From contig CAZRSF010000081.1 of the NCBI GenBank assembly GCA_964602655.1, positions 1 through 29,214 of the forward strand: 29,214 nucleotides of DNA, written 5' to 3'. Position numbers and translations under genes: made by a program. Shown here piece by piece: positions 1 to 7,710 of this stretch (its first letter is position 1; each line of letters opens with the position of its first letter). This stretch comes from Moduliflexus sp964602655 (GTDB taxonomy: Bacteria; Moduliflexota; Moduliflexia; Moduliflexales; Moduliflexaceae). The notes beneath the pieces are model-generated. The model saw only the letters and a list, made by a program, of their open reading frames with translations, was not told where the DNA came from and searched no databases.

Positions 1-25
1 CTCACAGGTTTTTAAAACCTGTGAG
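1..25. repeat. Interspersed palindrome, family B (copy 1)
   Basis: Arms CTCACAGGTTTT and AAAACCTGTGAG form a 12-bp perfect inverted repeat around one T. It lies just past the stop of the minus-strand histidine kinase and may be cut by the window edge. Related palindromes sit at 8651-8683, 15493-15518, 21603-21637 and 27491-27523. It could also help end or stabilise the kinase transcript. Confidence 0.75.
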
Positions 26-33
26 GTCTATTT

Positions 34-1152
34 TTAGTCCAGCGGCGCGACGACGGCATCATGGCGAGGGAAGGTCACGGTCGCAGTCGTTCCTCCCTGT
101 TCCGCGCTGTAGATCGAGAACGAGCCATTATGCAGCCGGACGAGCAACTGTACGATTGCCAGTCCCAATCCGATCCCCTGCTGCTCATACTGATCCCGGT
201 CGAATTGCCGAAACGCGCCAATTGAGGCGATCTGCTCTGGCGTCATGCTGCGCCCGTAATTGGTGACACCCAGCGTAAAGATGGTTTCATTCATATCGCT
301 GGTCACTAAGATCGGCATTCCGGCTTCTGAGAATTTCAGCGCATTATCAAGTAATTCCGAAAAGATTTTGCCCAAACTTTCTTCATGAATCCAAATTTTT
401 GCGTCAGCCAGCGATGGCAGCATGTCTTCGCTGCGCCCAGCTTTTGCCGCTTGATCTGAGATGATAAACGTCAACAGCGTTTTGGTATCTACCAATTCAT
501 TGCGACACCATTCCGAGGTTTTCCGGCGTTCGGCATCGTTGATAAGTTGCTGTAATTCGACATGCAGCACCGTATTTTCAATGAGATGTTCTAAACGCAG
601 CGCGTCATCGTGGATATATTCTGCAAGCCGGATAATTTCTTCGCTATTTTGTTCCTGGACAAGATTGAATCCATACGAGTGTAAAAATTCCGACAGGCCG
701 AGAATGCCTTGCAGCGGGGTGCGAAGTTCGTGCGGGAGGATGTTATTGATCTGTTGCAGGGTCTGCGCCTGACGGAACGAATTTTCGTAGCGTTCCAATC
801 TGGCCTGGATCGCAGAGAGCAGTTCGTCAACCTCGAATGGCTTGGTGAGATAATCGTCAGCACCCAATTGCATCCCTTTGCGGAGTTCGTCCATTGTAGA
901 TTTCGCGGTGAGAAAAATAAATGGAATGTCGGCGGTCTGCGACCGATGACGAAGTTCGAGCAGGACGCCGTAGCCACCTAATTCCGGCATGACGATATCA
1001 GAGATGATCAAGTCCGGACGCGATTCATCCACTCGCTGCAAGCCGATTCGTCCATTTTCAGCCTGCATGACCTCGTAGCCTTCATACGTCAATAACTCCG
1101 CAATCGAATGCCGTATCTGCTGTTCGTCTTCGATGACAAGAATCTTTTTCAT
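34..1152 (-). CDS. Response-regulator receiver / histidine kinase hybrid
   Basis: A cytoplasmic two-component protein of 372 aa with no membrane segment. The N-terminal receiver domain (about 1-120) has the acidic pocket E8-D9, phospho-acceptor D52, T82 and K104. A histidine kinase module follows, with the H-box HELRTP (His141), an N-box DNALKF and a G-box GIGLGLAI near the C-terminus. Receiver-first order usually means the kinase is tuned by phosphotransfer from another kinase. A strong GGAGGA precedes the ATG. The gene lies 218 bp downstream of the NtrC-type regulator on the same strand, and a sigma-54 promoter in that gap (1234-1249) suggests the regulator drives it. The input signal and cognate partner cannot be read from the sequence. 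Confidence 0.9.
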   Translation of the reverse strand: MKKILVIEDEQQIRHSIAELLTYEGYEVMQAENGRIGLQRVDESRPDLIISDIVMPELGGYGVLLELRHRSQTADIPFIFLTAKSTMDELRKGMQLGADDYLTKPFEVDELLSAIQARLERYENSFRQAQTLQQINNILPHELRTPLQGILGLSEFLHSYGFNLVQEQNSEEIIRLAEYIHDDALRLEHLIENTVLHVELQQLINDAERRKTSEWCRNELVDTKTLLTFIISDQAAKAGRSEDMLPSLADAKIWIHEESLGKIFSELLDNALKFSEAGMPILVTSDMNETIFTLGVTNYGRSMTPEQIASIGAFRQFDRDQYEQQGIGLGLAIVQLLVRLHNGSFSIYSAEQGGTTATVTFPRHDAVVAPLD

Positions 1153-1167
1153 GGCGATTCCTCCGAT

Positions 1168-1193
1168 TCATGGTCATCTTTTCGATGACATGA
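1168..1193. repeat. Inverted repeat in kinase 5' leader
   Basis: TCATGGTCATC and GATGACATGA pair apart from one bulged G, around a TTTTC loop. It ends 16 bp upstream of the kinase ATG (minus strand), inside the leader predicted from the sigma-54 promoter. It could be an RNA hairpin or an operator; the function is unknown. Confidence 0.35.
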
Positions 1194-1233
1194 TTGATTG
1201 ATGGAATGAATGCGTATTTATTCAGGCATTCTT

Positions 1234-1249
1234 TACAAATACCGTGCCA
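1234..1249 (-). promoter_or_regulatory. Sigma-54 (-24/-12) promoter for the histidine kinase
   Basis: On the minus strand the sequence reads TGGCAC-N5-TTGTA, against the sigma-54 consensus TGGCAC-N5-TTGCA. It matches except for GT in place of the usual GC at -12. It is about 80 bp upstream of the kinase start and directly downstream of a gene for a sigma-54 activator. The chemoreceptor promoter at 3087-3102 has nearly the same sequence, which strengthens both calls. Confidence 0.7.
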
Positions 1250-1317
1250 TGATGATAAATCCGGCGTGTCTGCCTTTTAGGATGGGGAAAGCGGGAATGG
1301 AGGCTTCGGAACTGTCT

Positions 1318-1338
1318 GCTGTGAAAAATTGTAACAGC
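1318..1338. promoter_or_regulatory. Candidate activator-binding site (UAS)
   Basis: A dyad GCTGT-N11-ACAGC lies about 70-90 bp upstream of the -24 element of the kinase promoter, a usual position for an NtrC-family enhancer site. Its left half continues GTGAAAA, and GCTGTGAAAA also occurs at 2943-2952 upstream of the other sigma-54 promoter. Assigning it to the neighbouring activator is inference. Confidence 0.35.
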
Positions 1339-1350
1339 GCATCATGATAA

Positions 1351-1370
1351 GGGCGTTCGATTGAACGCCC
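1351..1370. repeat. Small palindrome abutting the regulator stop codon
   Basis: GGGCGTTC and GAACGCCC form an 8-bp perfect inverted repeat with a 4-nt loop. On the minus strand it begins at the base right after the TAG stop of the sigma-54 activator. It looks like a short interspersed palindrome and could also cap the transcript; it lacks a T-run. Confidence 0.6.
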
Positions 1371-2702
1371 CTACGATTTCTTGCCTTGTTCCAAATGAAA
1401 TTGCTTGATTTTGCTAATCAGCGTTTTGCGGGTAATGCCTAATTCATTTGCCGCATGAGTGCGATTTCCTTCCCAGCGCATCAGGGTTTCGGCAATCGCC
1501 TGCTGTTCGATCTCCTGAAGCGTGCCGCGAGGAGGTTGATATTTCTGCAACACGGAGGGGAGCGCTAAATTTTTGAACGTAATCAAATCACTCTCAGCCA
1601 AAATAACAGCCCGTTCGATCACGTTTTCTAATTCTCGCACATTGCCAGGGAAATCATACGCTTCAAGGGCGAGGAGCGCGTCAGGGGCGAGGCCGCGAAT
1701 GTTTTTTCCGATCCGCGCGTTGAAGCGCTGAATAAAATGCCCGGCCAGCAGAGGAATATCTTCCTGCCGTTCGCGCAATGCCGGGACAGCGATGCGGATA
1801 ACGTTCAAGCGGTAAAACATATCCTCGCGAAAGCGCTCCTGCCGCACGAGTTCTTCGAGGTTTTTATTGGTGGCGGCAAGAATTCTGACATCAATCGGCA
1901 AATCGCGTGTGCCACCTAACCGCTGGATTTTGCGTTCCTGAAGCACGCGCAGCAGTTTGCCCTGGAGATGCCTCGGCATGTCGCCGATTTCGTCGAGCAG
2001 CAGCGTACCGGACGACGCCATCTCGAACAGGCCGATTTTGCGGCCTGCCGCGCCGGTAAACGCCCCTTTTTCATAGCCAAACAGTTCGCTTTCCAGCAAA
2101 TTTTCAGGGACGCCGCCGATATTCACAGCTAAAAATGGCTTGTCAGCCCGCAGCGAATGCTGGTGAATCGCTCTGGCAATGACTTCTTTTCCCGTGCCGC
2201 TTTTCCCCGTAATCATCACCGTTGAAGGCGTCGGCGCGATTTTTTCGATGAGCGCTTTAATCTCCATCATCTGCGGACTGCTGCCGATCCAGCTTTTCCA
2301 GTCGTGTTGGATGTTTTTTCCGCGCTCGACGATCCGCGAAAGCCGCTGATTCTCAATGATGCGTTTCAATCGGATGAACAGCACTTCTGGTTCGAACGGT
2401 TTGACGACATAATCCTGTGCGCCAAGCTTCATTGCTTCGACAGCGTCGTTGATTTCGCCGTAGCCGGACATCATGAGCACCGGGATAGACGGGCCGTCGT
2501 CTTGAATCCAGCGCAGCAGTTCAAGGCCATTCATGCCTGGCATATTCAAATCCGTGACAACGGCATCAAACGTTTCCTGTTCCAACTGGCGTTGCGCTGA
2601 CAGGCCGTTTTCGGCAACGTGCGCGTCAATCTGTTCGAATTCGCAAATATTAACCAATTGATCGCGAAATTTGACATCGTCATCAACAATCAGAAGTTTC
2701 AT
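1371..2702 (-). CDS. Sigma-54-dependent response regulator (NtrC/AtoC family)
   Basis: A 443-aa bacterial enhancer-binding protein that activates RNA polymerase carrying sigma-54. Domains in order: receiver (about 1-120; D7-D9 pocket, phospho-acceptor D51, KPFEP near 102); AAA+ ATPase with Walker A GKSGTGKE, the sigma-54-contacting loop GAFTGA and Walker B LLLDEIGD; and a C-terminal Fis-type helix-turn-helix (about 400-440, with NELGITRKTLISKI). All parts needed for activation are intact. It is followed on the same strand by a histidine kinase and is divergent from a chemoreceptor; both carry sigma-54 promoters. Family members cannot be told apart by sequence here, so no gene symbol is given. 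Confidence 0.95.
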   Translation of the reverse strand: MKLLIVDDDVKFRDQLVNICEFEQIDAHVAENGLSAQRQLEQETFDAVVTDLNMPGMNGLELLRWIQDDGPSIPVLMMSGYGEINDAVEAMKLGAQDYVVKPFEPEVLFIRLKRIIENQRLSRIVERGKNIQHDWKSWIGSSPQMMEIKALIEKIAPTPSTVMITGKSGTGKEVIARAIHQHSLRADKPFLAVNIGGVPENLLESELFGYEKGAFTGAAGRKIGLFEMASSGTLLLDEIGDMPRHLQGKLLRVLQERKIQRLGGTRDLPIDVRILAATNKNLEELVRQERFREDMFYRLNVIRIAVPALRERQEDIPLLAGHFIQRFNARIGKNIRGLAPDALLALEAYDFPGNVRELENVIERAVILAESDLITFKNLALPSVLQKYQPPRGTLQEIEQQAIAETLMRWEGNRTHAANELGITRKTLISKIKQFHLEQGKKS

Positions 2703-2759
2703 AAATTCCCCTCAGTAGCGCCGGGTTGTTAAGTTTTCAATATCGCCCGGCGCTCAATC

Positions 2760-2841
2760 GCCGGTCTCAACGCGGAAGGACGCTGAAGCGCCCTATCCAG
2801 TATTTCAGCGGGCTTCAGCCTGCTTCTCTTTTGAGACCGGC
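2760..2841. repeat. Long nested inverted repeat (REP/MITE-like)
   Basis: Eleven-base perfect arms (GCCGGTCTCAA/TTGAGACCGGC) enclose a second complementary pair (CGCTGAA/TTCAGCG), giving a stem with an inner hairpin. It is non-coding and lies between divergent genes. It is probably a short interspersed element; copy number elsewhere in the genome cannot be judged here. Confidence 0.6.
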
Positions 2842-2942
2842 CATTTATGGCTGGGCTGGGCTCGGTAGCGGGCTTGCATTCCCGCGAAGAATATGCCCAA
2901 TAAAAGCAAGCTGTTTCTTTTGGCATCCCTGTCAAGAGAATT

Positions 2943-2961
2943 GCTGTGAAAATTTTACTCA
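2943..2961. promoter_or_regulatory. Candidate second activator site
   Basis: GCTGTGAAAATTTTACTCA shares GCTGTGAAAA and the following TT-TA spacing with the dyad at 1318-1338. It lies about 125-145 bp upstream of the -24 element of the chemoreceptor promoter. A related half-site TGTAACA lies about 40 bp further on. Two shared copies beside two sigma-54 promoters fit a common binding site, but the right half is weak. Confidence 0.25.
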
Positions 2962-3086
2962 CTTTTGTCAATAGGGAAAAAATGTAACAATGGATTCGCG
3001 ATGTTCTGCTGACGGCATCCCTGAAAATTTCGATTAATATGCCTGTATGATGCTGAAAACGGCAATTTCGACAGTTTCTAATACAC

Positions 3087-3102
3087 TGGCATAGCTTTTG
3101 TA
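3087..3102 (+). promoter_or_regulatory. Sigma-54 (-24/-12) promoter for chemoreceptor
   Basis: TGGCAT-N5-TTGTA has the GG and GT elements at canonical sigma-54 spacing. Transcription should start near 3112, giving a leader of about 90 nt before the ATG at 3200. The sequence nearly matches the minus-strand promoter at 1234-1249. Confidence 0.65.
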
Positions 3103-3199
3103 TTCACTATGATGATGAACGGATTGATGTTATCAACGCGAATGCGAAAACGAATGAGCGTCACACTCATTCTGGACGCGCACCAGGGAGGACGGTATT

Positions 3200-6097
3200 A
3201 TGGTGGCATTAAAAGATGTGAAAATGAAACCGAAGCTTGTTGGTTTGTTTTTGGCGGTGGGGCTTTTTCCGATTGTGCTCGTTGGCGCATGGAGCGGATT
3301 TCAAGCCACCAGAGCTTTGATGAAGGTATCTTACGGACAATTGGAGGCTGTTCGCGGTATCAAAAAGGCGCAGATCGAACGCTTTTTTATCGAGCGTCAG
3401 GGGGATATGGCTGTCCTCGTGGAAACCGTGAGTTCGATGCAAACCGCCGCGTTTGCCAAATTATCGGTGGCGCAGCAACTCAAAAAAGCGCATTTGGAAG
3501 AATATCTCGAACGGATGCAAGGATCGCTGCGGAATCTGAAAGACGACCCATTAGCGTTTACCGCATTGACGGAATTCGAGGCTGCGTTCGAGTTATCAGG
3601 GAAAAAAGTGATGACGCCGGAATGGAACAGCGTCCTACAGAAATACGATGCCCGTTTTCAGGATATTATGACAGATAACGGCTGGTATGATCTCTTTTTG
3701 ATTCATGCGAACGGCAACATCGTTTATACGGCGAAAAAAGAGGCTGACCTCGGCATGATTATCCCGGAGAGCAATTTAAAAGACGCCAGTTTGGGCAAGA
3801 CGTTCGAATTCGCGAAAACGATGACAGCCGAGGAAATCGCGGTGGCGGATTTCGACCCGTACTCGCCATCCGGCGGAAAACACGCGGCATTCATGATCGC
3901 GCAAATCCGCGATGAATACCGGCAGTTAAAAGGCTTCGTCGCCATGCAGATGCCGACCGATCAAATCGTCGCTATCGTCCAGCAGCGCGACGGACTCGGT
4001 ACGACCGGCGAGACGTATATCGTCGGTGCGTCGAATGACAAGACTGTGTTGCGCAGCCCATTTACAACACGCGCCGAGGGCGCGTTAGACATCGGTGCGG
4101 AAGTCTCCGCGCCATACATTCAAGACGCGCTCGCGGGCAAATCCGGGCAGCATGTCTATACCGACGAATCCGGCAAGTTGATCATGGTGGATTACGATCC
4201 GTGCGACATCGCCGGGCTGCATTGGGTCTGCGTCAGCAAGATGGAACTGGAAGAGGCGATTGTGCCGCAATATGAAAACGGCAAAGACTTTTTTGCGCGA
4301 TACACCGAAAAATACGGCTACTATGATCTCTTCCTGATTCATCCGCAAGGCGATGTGTTTTACTCTGTCGGTCGCGAAGCGGACTACGGCACGAACATGG
4401 TGAACGGTCAATATGCCGATTCCGGGCTTGGCAAACTGGTGAAACAGACGCTTGAAACCAAAACGTTCGGCATGGCGGATTTTGCGCCGTATGCTCCCAG
4501 CAACAATGAACCGGCGGCGTTTATCGCGCAGCCCGTCATGGCGAATGATGAGATTCAATTGGTCGTCGGGCTGCAACTCTCATTAGACGCCATTAACACG
4601 GTTATGCAATTGCGCGAAGGGATGGGCAAAAGCGGTGAAACCTATCTTGTCGGAGCCGATAAGCTGATGCGCTCGGATTCGGTGCTTGATCCCGAATATC
4701 ACAGCGTCAACGCCTCATTTGCCAACCCGGACAAGGGCAAAGTGGATACGAAGGCGGTTGAAAAGGCGCTCGCTGGGGAAAGCGGCGAGGAAATTATCAG
4801 CGATTATCGCGGCAATCGCGTCTTATCGGCCTACGCGCCGCTCTCGATCTTCGGCAATACCTGGGCGCTGTTGGCGGAAGTGGATAATAGCGAGGTCAAC
4901 GCCCCGGTGTACGCGCTGATTCTGACGATCCTGGTTATCGGCATCACCTTAGGCGTCACAGTCGTCATATTTGCGAGATCGCTCGCGGCCAGCATCGCCG
5001 CGCCGCTGACGCTCGGCGTCGAGTTTGCGAAAAACGTCGCTGCCGGAGACCTGACAAAAAATGTCGAGGTCGCGCAGCAGGATGAAATCGGGATGCTGTC
5101 TGACGCGCTGAATGAGATGGTCAAAAAATTGCGGGAGATTGTGATGGATGTCAAAGGCGCGGCGGATAATGTGGCGTATGGCAGTCAGCAACTCAGTTCA
5201 AGTTCCGAAGAAATGTCGCAGGGCGCGACCGAGCAGGCGGCGTCGGCGGAGCAGGCGTCCTCTTCGATGGAAGAAATGACCGCGAATATTCGTCAAAATG
5301 CCGAAAATGCCGGGCATACCGAACGAATTGCCATCAAATCGGCGGCGGACGCTGGTGATTCCGGCAAAGCGGTCGGGGAGACGGTGGAGGCGATGCGCTC
5401 GATTTCGGAAAAAATTTTAGTGATTGACGACATCGCGCGTCAAACGAACCTGCTGTCGCTGAATGCCACGATTGAAGCATCGAAAGCCGGCGATCTTGGG
5501 CGCGGATTTGCCGTCGTTGCCGCGGAAATTCGGTCATTGGCAGAACGCAGCCGGGCTGAGGCGGCGGATATTAATAAAGTTGCGCGTAATAGCGTGGCGA
5601 TTGCAGAACGGGCAGGCGAGATGCTGAGCAAGCTCGTGCCGGATATTCAGCGCACCGCCGAATTGGTGCAGGAAATCAGCGCTGCCAGCCGCGAGCAGGA
5701 TTCCGGCGCCGGGCAGATCAATCAGGCGATGCAGCAATTGGATCAGGTGATTCAGCAAAACGCGTCGGTGTCCGAAGAGTTGGCGTCAACGGCGGAAGAG
5801 CTTTCCGGTCAGGCGGAACAATTGCAAATGACGATGAGTTTCTTTAAAGTGCATCATCTTGATCTTGCGATGCATGAGAAAAAAGAGCGAGCAGAAACAT
5901 CCGCGTCATCGTATGAAAAGCGTGCGATCCACAAGGTGGCGCATCTGAAAACCGCGACCGTCCCTGCGCATAGCAATAACGATGGCAACGGTCTGGCGCA
6001 TGACGAACGCCGCGCCGATAGCGTCAGGGCTGCCAGCCCCGTTGTTCGCCCTAAAATCGTTACAGATGAGCATGACGAGGAATTCGAGCGATATTGA
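3200..6097 (+). CDS. Methyl-accepting chemotaxis protein with duplicated sensor
   Basis: A 965-aa transmembrane chemoreceptor. TM1 lies at about 13-33, a very large periplasmic part at about 35-568 and TM2 at about 571-592. HAMP follows (to about 645), then a methyl-accepting signalling domain whose tip (IARQTNLLSLNATIEASKAG, near 745-765) contacts CheA and CheW. The sensor is an internal duplication: WYDLFLIH at 162-169 recurs as YYDLFLIH at 374-381, and GETYIVGA recurs as GETYLVGA, an offset of about 212 residues, consistent with two tandem dCache-type units. The C-terminus is a long polar linker ending EFERY, a probable CheR/CheB docking pentapeptide. A GGGAGG precedes the ATG. The ligand is unknown. 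Confidence 0.93.
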   Translation: MVALKDVKMKPKLVGLFLAVGLFPIVLVGAWSGFQATRALMKVSYGQLEAVRGIKKAQIERFFIERQGDMAVLVETVSSMQTAAFAKLSVAQQLKKAHLEEYLERMQGSLRNLKDDPLAFTALTEFEAAFELSGKKVMTPEWNSVLQKYDARFQDIMTDNGWYDLFLIHANGNIVYTAKKEADLGMIIPESNLKDASLGKTFEFAKTMTAEEIAVADFDPYSPSGGKHAAFMIAQIRDEYRQLKGFVAMQMPTDQIVAIVQQRDGLGTTGETYIVGASNDKTVLRSPFTTRAEGALDIGAEVSAPYIQDALAGKSGQHVYTDESGKLIMVDYDPCDIAGLHWVCVSKMELEEAIVPQYENGKDFFARYTEKYGYYDLFLIHPQGDVFYSVGREADYGTNMVNGQYADSGLGKLVKQTLETKTFGMADFAPYAPSNNEPAAFIAQPVMANDEIQLVVGLQLSLDAINTVMQLREGMGKSGETYLVGADKLMRSDSVLDPEYHSVNASFANPDKGKVDTKAVEKALAGESGEEIISDYRGNRVLSAYAPLSIFGNTWALLAEVDNSEVNAPVYALILTILVIGITLGVTVVIFARSLAASIAAPLTLGVEFAKNVAAGDLTKNVEVAQQDEIGMLSDALNEMVKKLREIVMDVKGAADNVAYGSQQLSSSSEEMSQGATEQAASAEQASSSMEEMTANIRQNAENAGHTERIAIKSAADAGDSGKAVGETVEAMRSISEKILVIDDIARQTNLLSLNATIEASKAGDLGRGFAVVAAEIRSLAERSRAEAADINKVARNSVAIAERAGEMLSKLVPDIQRTAELVQEISAASREQDSGAGQINQAMQQLDQVIQQNASVSEELASTAEELSGQAEQLQMTMSFFKVHHLDLAMHEKKERAETSASSYEKRAIHKVAHLKTATVPAHSNNDGNGLAHDERRADSVRAASPVVRPKIVTDEHDEEFERY

Positions 6098-6121
6098 GAT
6101 TCGCCACCCGATGCTGCCGGG

Positions 6122-6170
6122 TTTCATCGAGAATTCCGAGGTGTTCGAACCCTCAAAATTCTCGATGAAA
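6122..6170. terminator. Inverted repeat between convergent genes
   Basis: TTTCATCGAGAATT (6122-6135) pairs perfectly with AATTCTCGATGAAA (6157-6170), and the loop holds a smaller stem around TTCGAA. It lies between the chemoreceptor stop (6097) and the stop of the opposing lipoprotein gene (6178). That position suits a two-way transcript end, though there is no T-run; it may instead be an interspersed repeat. Confidence 0.5.
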
Positions 6171-6177
6171 TGCCGGA

Positions 6178-6591
6178 TCAATGATTTTTAACGCGAGGCA
6201 CATTTTGTTCCCGTTCACTCACATAAATGCTATCGCCATCGTTTGTCAGCATGATATGCAGCGTGAATGTGGATTTTTCCGGGGTATAATCATCGGGATA
6301 TGCTTTGACCAGCGTCAATACGAGTTCTGCAACGTCCGAATCTGGAAGATGAATTCTTCCGGCCACGTGATACGTTGCCCCGCGTTGCTCAATGTAATAA
6401 TGATAGCGGCCAGCAATCCGAGTCTTATGTTGAGTAAGTTCGAAGGTATAACCTGCGGGGATTCCTATCAGTCCTGACCCTGAGATGTATTCGAACGTTC
6501 CCGTAAAATTTGCGTCTTCTTCTTTCGAAGAACAGCTTGATAAGACCAGCATGATCAGGATCAAGCAAAGCCTCTTGATGCGACTATTCAT
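6178..6591 (-). CDS. Small secreted lipoprotein, function unknown
   Basis: Predicted 137-aa lipoprotein. The start at 6591 is preferred because GGAGGG lies at good spacing; an in-frame ATG 21 bp upstream (6612) has an AGGAGG too close to it. The signal peptide is short and basic (NSRIKR), followed by a hydrophobic stretch and lipobox LSSC with Cys20. Residues Ser-Ser after the Cys would suit outer-membrane sorting by the E. coli rule. The mature part is mostly predicted beta-strand, with an internal FELTQHKTRIAGRYHY segment resembling small beta-barrel lipoproteins; I do not recognise a named family. It lies 30 bp downstream of the M50 protease gene, probably in one operon. Confidence 0.75.
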   Translation of the reverse strand: MNSRIKRLCLILIMLVLSSCSSKEEDANFTGTFEYISGSGLIGIPAGYTFELTQHKTRIAGRYHYYIEQRGATYHVAGRIHLPDSDVAELVLTLVKAYPDDYTPEKSTFTLHIMLTNDGDSIYVSEREQNVPRVKNH

Positions 6592-6621
6592 GATACCCTC
6601 CAACAGTGACATTTCCTCCTG

Positions 6622-7344
6622 TTAATGATATTGCAGGCCGGGATATAAGAGGTTCAAGACAAACAGATGCACTGGATTAAAAACCACGTCAAAGAACTGC
6701 CAGGCGAGATAAATACCGAAAAAGCCGAATGACCGGTTGCGATGGAGAAAATCGAGATATTCCTGCCCCATGCGGCGTTCCAAAAAGAGCGGAATCGCGC
6801 TGCTTCCGTCTAAAGGCGGCAATGGCAGCAAATTGAACACGCCTAAAATCAGGTTCAGCGAAAACAGAATGCTCAAAAATTTTGCGACGGCAACGGACGC
6901 GCCTTTTGCGGCAACTGCCACTGTGACTTGCGAAAAGGTGATGCTGTCCGGCGGATAGAACCATCCAAACGCTAAACCAGCGCGAATCAGGATGAACGCG
7001 AAGGCGAACAACAGAAAATTAGCAGACGGCCCGGCCAATGACATCAGCGCCGACCGTTTGGGATAGCGCATCGCCCAGGCCGGATCATACGGAGCGCTCG
7101 CCCAGCCCATCATCCAGCCGCTCATCAAAAACGACACAATCGGAATGACGACCATGCCGATTGGTTCGCGTCGAATATGCGGCAGCGGGTCGAGCGTCAC
7201 CTGCCCGCCTTCATGCGCCGTGCGGTCGCCAAGTTTCAGCGCGGCAAACGCATGCGCCGCCTCATGACACACCGTTGAAAATAAAAACACGACATACCAG
7301 ACTAAGCCTTCTGCAAGGTGAAATGGATTCAGTTCGAATAACAT
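6622..7344 (-). CDS. M50 family (site-2-type) intramembrane zinc protease
   Basis: A 240-aa polytopic membrane protein. The zinc motif HEAAH is at 27-31 in the first membrane helix (VCHEAAHAF), and the second motif NLLPLPPLDG places the third ligand at D179. These are the hallmarks of site-2 protease-like metalloproteases, which cut substrates within the membrane. There is no PDZ domain, so it belongs to the short Rip-like group rather than RseP. About five hydrophobic segments are visible. The gene is upstream of the small lipoprotein gene on the same strand. No anti-sigma factor is nearby to suggest a substrate. Confidence 0.9.
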   Translation of the reverse strand: MLFELNPFHLAEGLVWYVVFLFSTVCHEAAHAFAALKLGDRTAHEGGQVTLDPLPHIRREPIGMVVIPIVSFLMSGWMMGWASAPYDPAWAMRYPKRSALMSLAGPSANFLLFAFAFILIRAGLAFGWFYPPDSITFSQVTVAVAAKGASVAVAKFLSILFSLNLILGVFNLLPLPPLDGSSAIPLFLERRMGQEYLDFLHRNRSFGFFGIYLAWQFFDVVFNPVHLFVLNLLYPGLQYH

Positions 7345-7621
7345 ATTCCTTCCTTATACGTTCGCTGTAAAATATAAAGCCGTAGAGATGTTTTCAGCCA
7401 TAAACAAGGAGAACGAGGAACTTGTCAAGCAAGAATGCTGTTCAATCGCGCCTTTTTGGAAGAAAATTATTGCGCCATGCAACAAAATTCTCCTCTGTTG
7501 TTGTCAAAAAAATAAGCACCACGCGTTTCGTAGCGCAAACAGTTCATGCGCAAGACATCCGGTCAGCATATCTCCAAATCGCGTGGTGATAAAGATGTGG
7601 CAGACAAACGCGACTTTTCCC
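7345..7621. other. Divergent intergenic region
   Basis: No credible gene; an 81-codon open frame at 7388-7633 is cysteine-rich and of unusual composition, with no convincing ribosome site. CACCACGCG (7517-7525) and CGCGTGGTG (7580-7588) are exact inverted copies 54 bp apart and could be paired operator sites for the downstream ole genes. The oleB promoter follows at 7622. Confidence 0.4.
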
Positions 7622-7651
7622 TTGACATTCTGAAAATCTGTTTCATAAAAT
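7622..7651 (+). promoter_or_regulatory. Sigma-70-type promoter for oleB
   Basis: TTGACA and TAAAAT are separated by 18 bp: a perfect -35 and a five-of-six -10. This predicts a start near 7658 and a leader of about 50 nt. The flanking sequence is markedly AT-rich compared with its surroundings. Confidence 0.65.
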
Positions 7652-7710
7652 TATATTTATTCTTACCGCATGTGAACAGGGCTATTTGCTCCGAATTTTT
7701 ATAGGAACAT

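Larger units (their letters stand above)
2703..3086. other. Divergent intergenic region with complex inverted repeats
   Basis: No credible gene. It holds a 9-bp inverted repeat AGCGCCGGG/CCCGGCGCT (2717-2725 and 2746-2754). A nested structure follows, with outer arms GCCGGTCTCAA/TTGAGACCGGC (2760-2770 and 2831-2841) and inner arms CGCTGAA/TTCAGCG. GCTGTGAAAA occurs at 2943 and a TTGACA on the minus strand near 2967-2972. The remainder probably holds regulatory sites for the two divergent genes. Confidence 0.6.

Noticed and set aside
3109..3678. 189-codon frame overlapping the chemoreceptor start
   Set aside because: Its second half overlaps the strongly supported chemoreceptor frame. The ATG at 3109 is at the predicted sigma-54 transcription start with no ribosome site.
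7388..7633. 81-codon open frame in the M50-oleB gap
   Set aside because: No ribosome site and an odd Cys-rich composition, in an AT-rich promoter-like region; it runs into the oleB -35 box.
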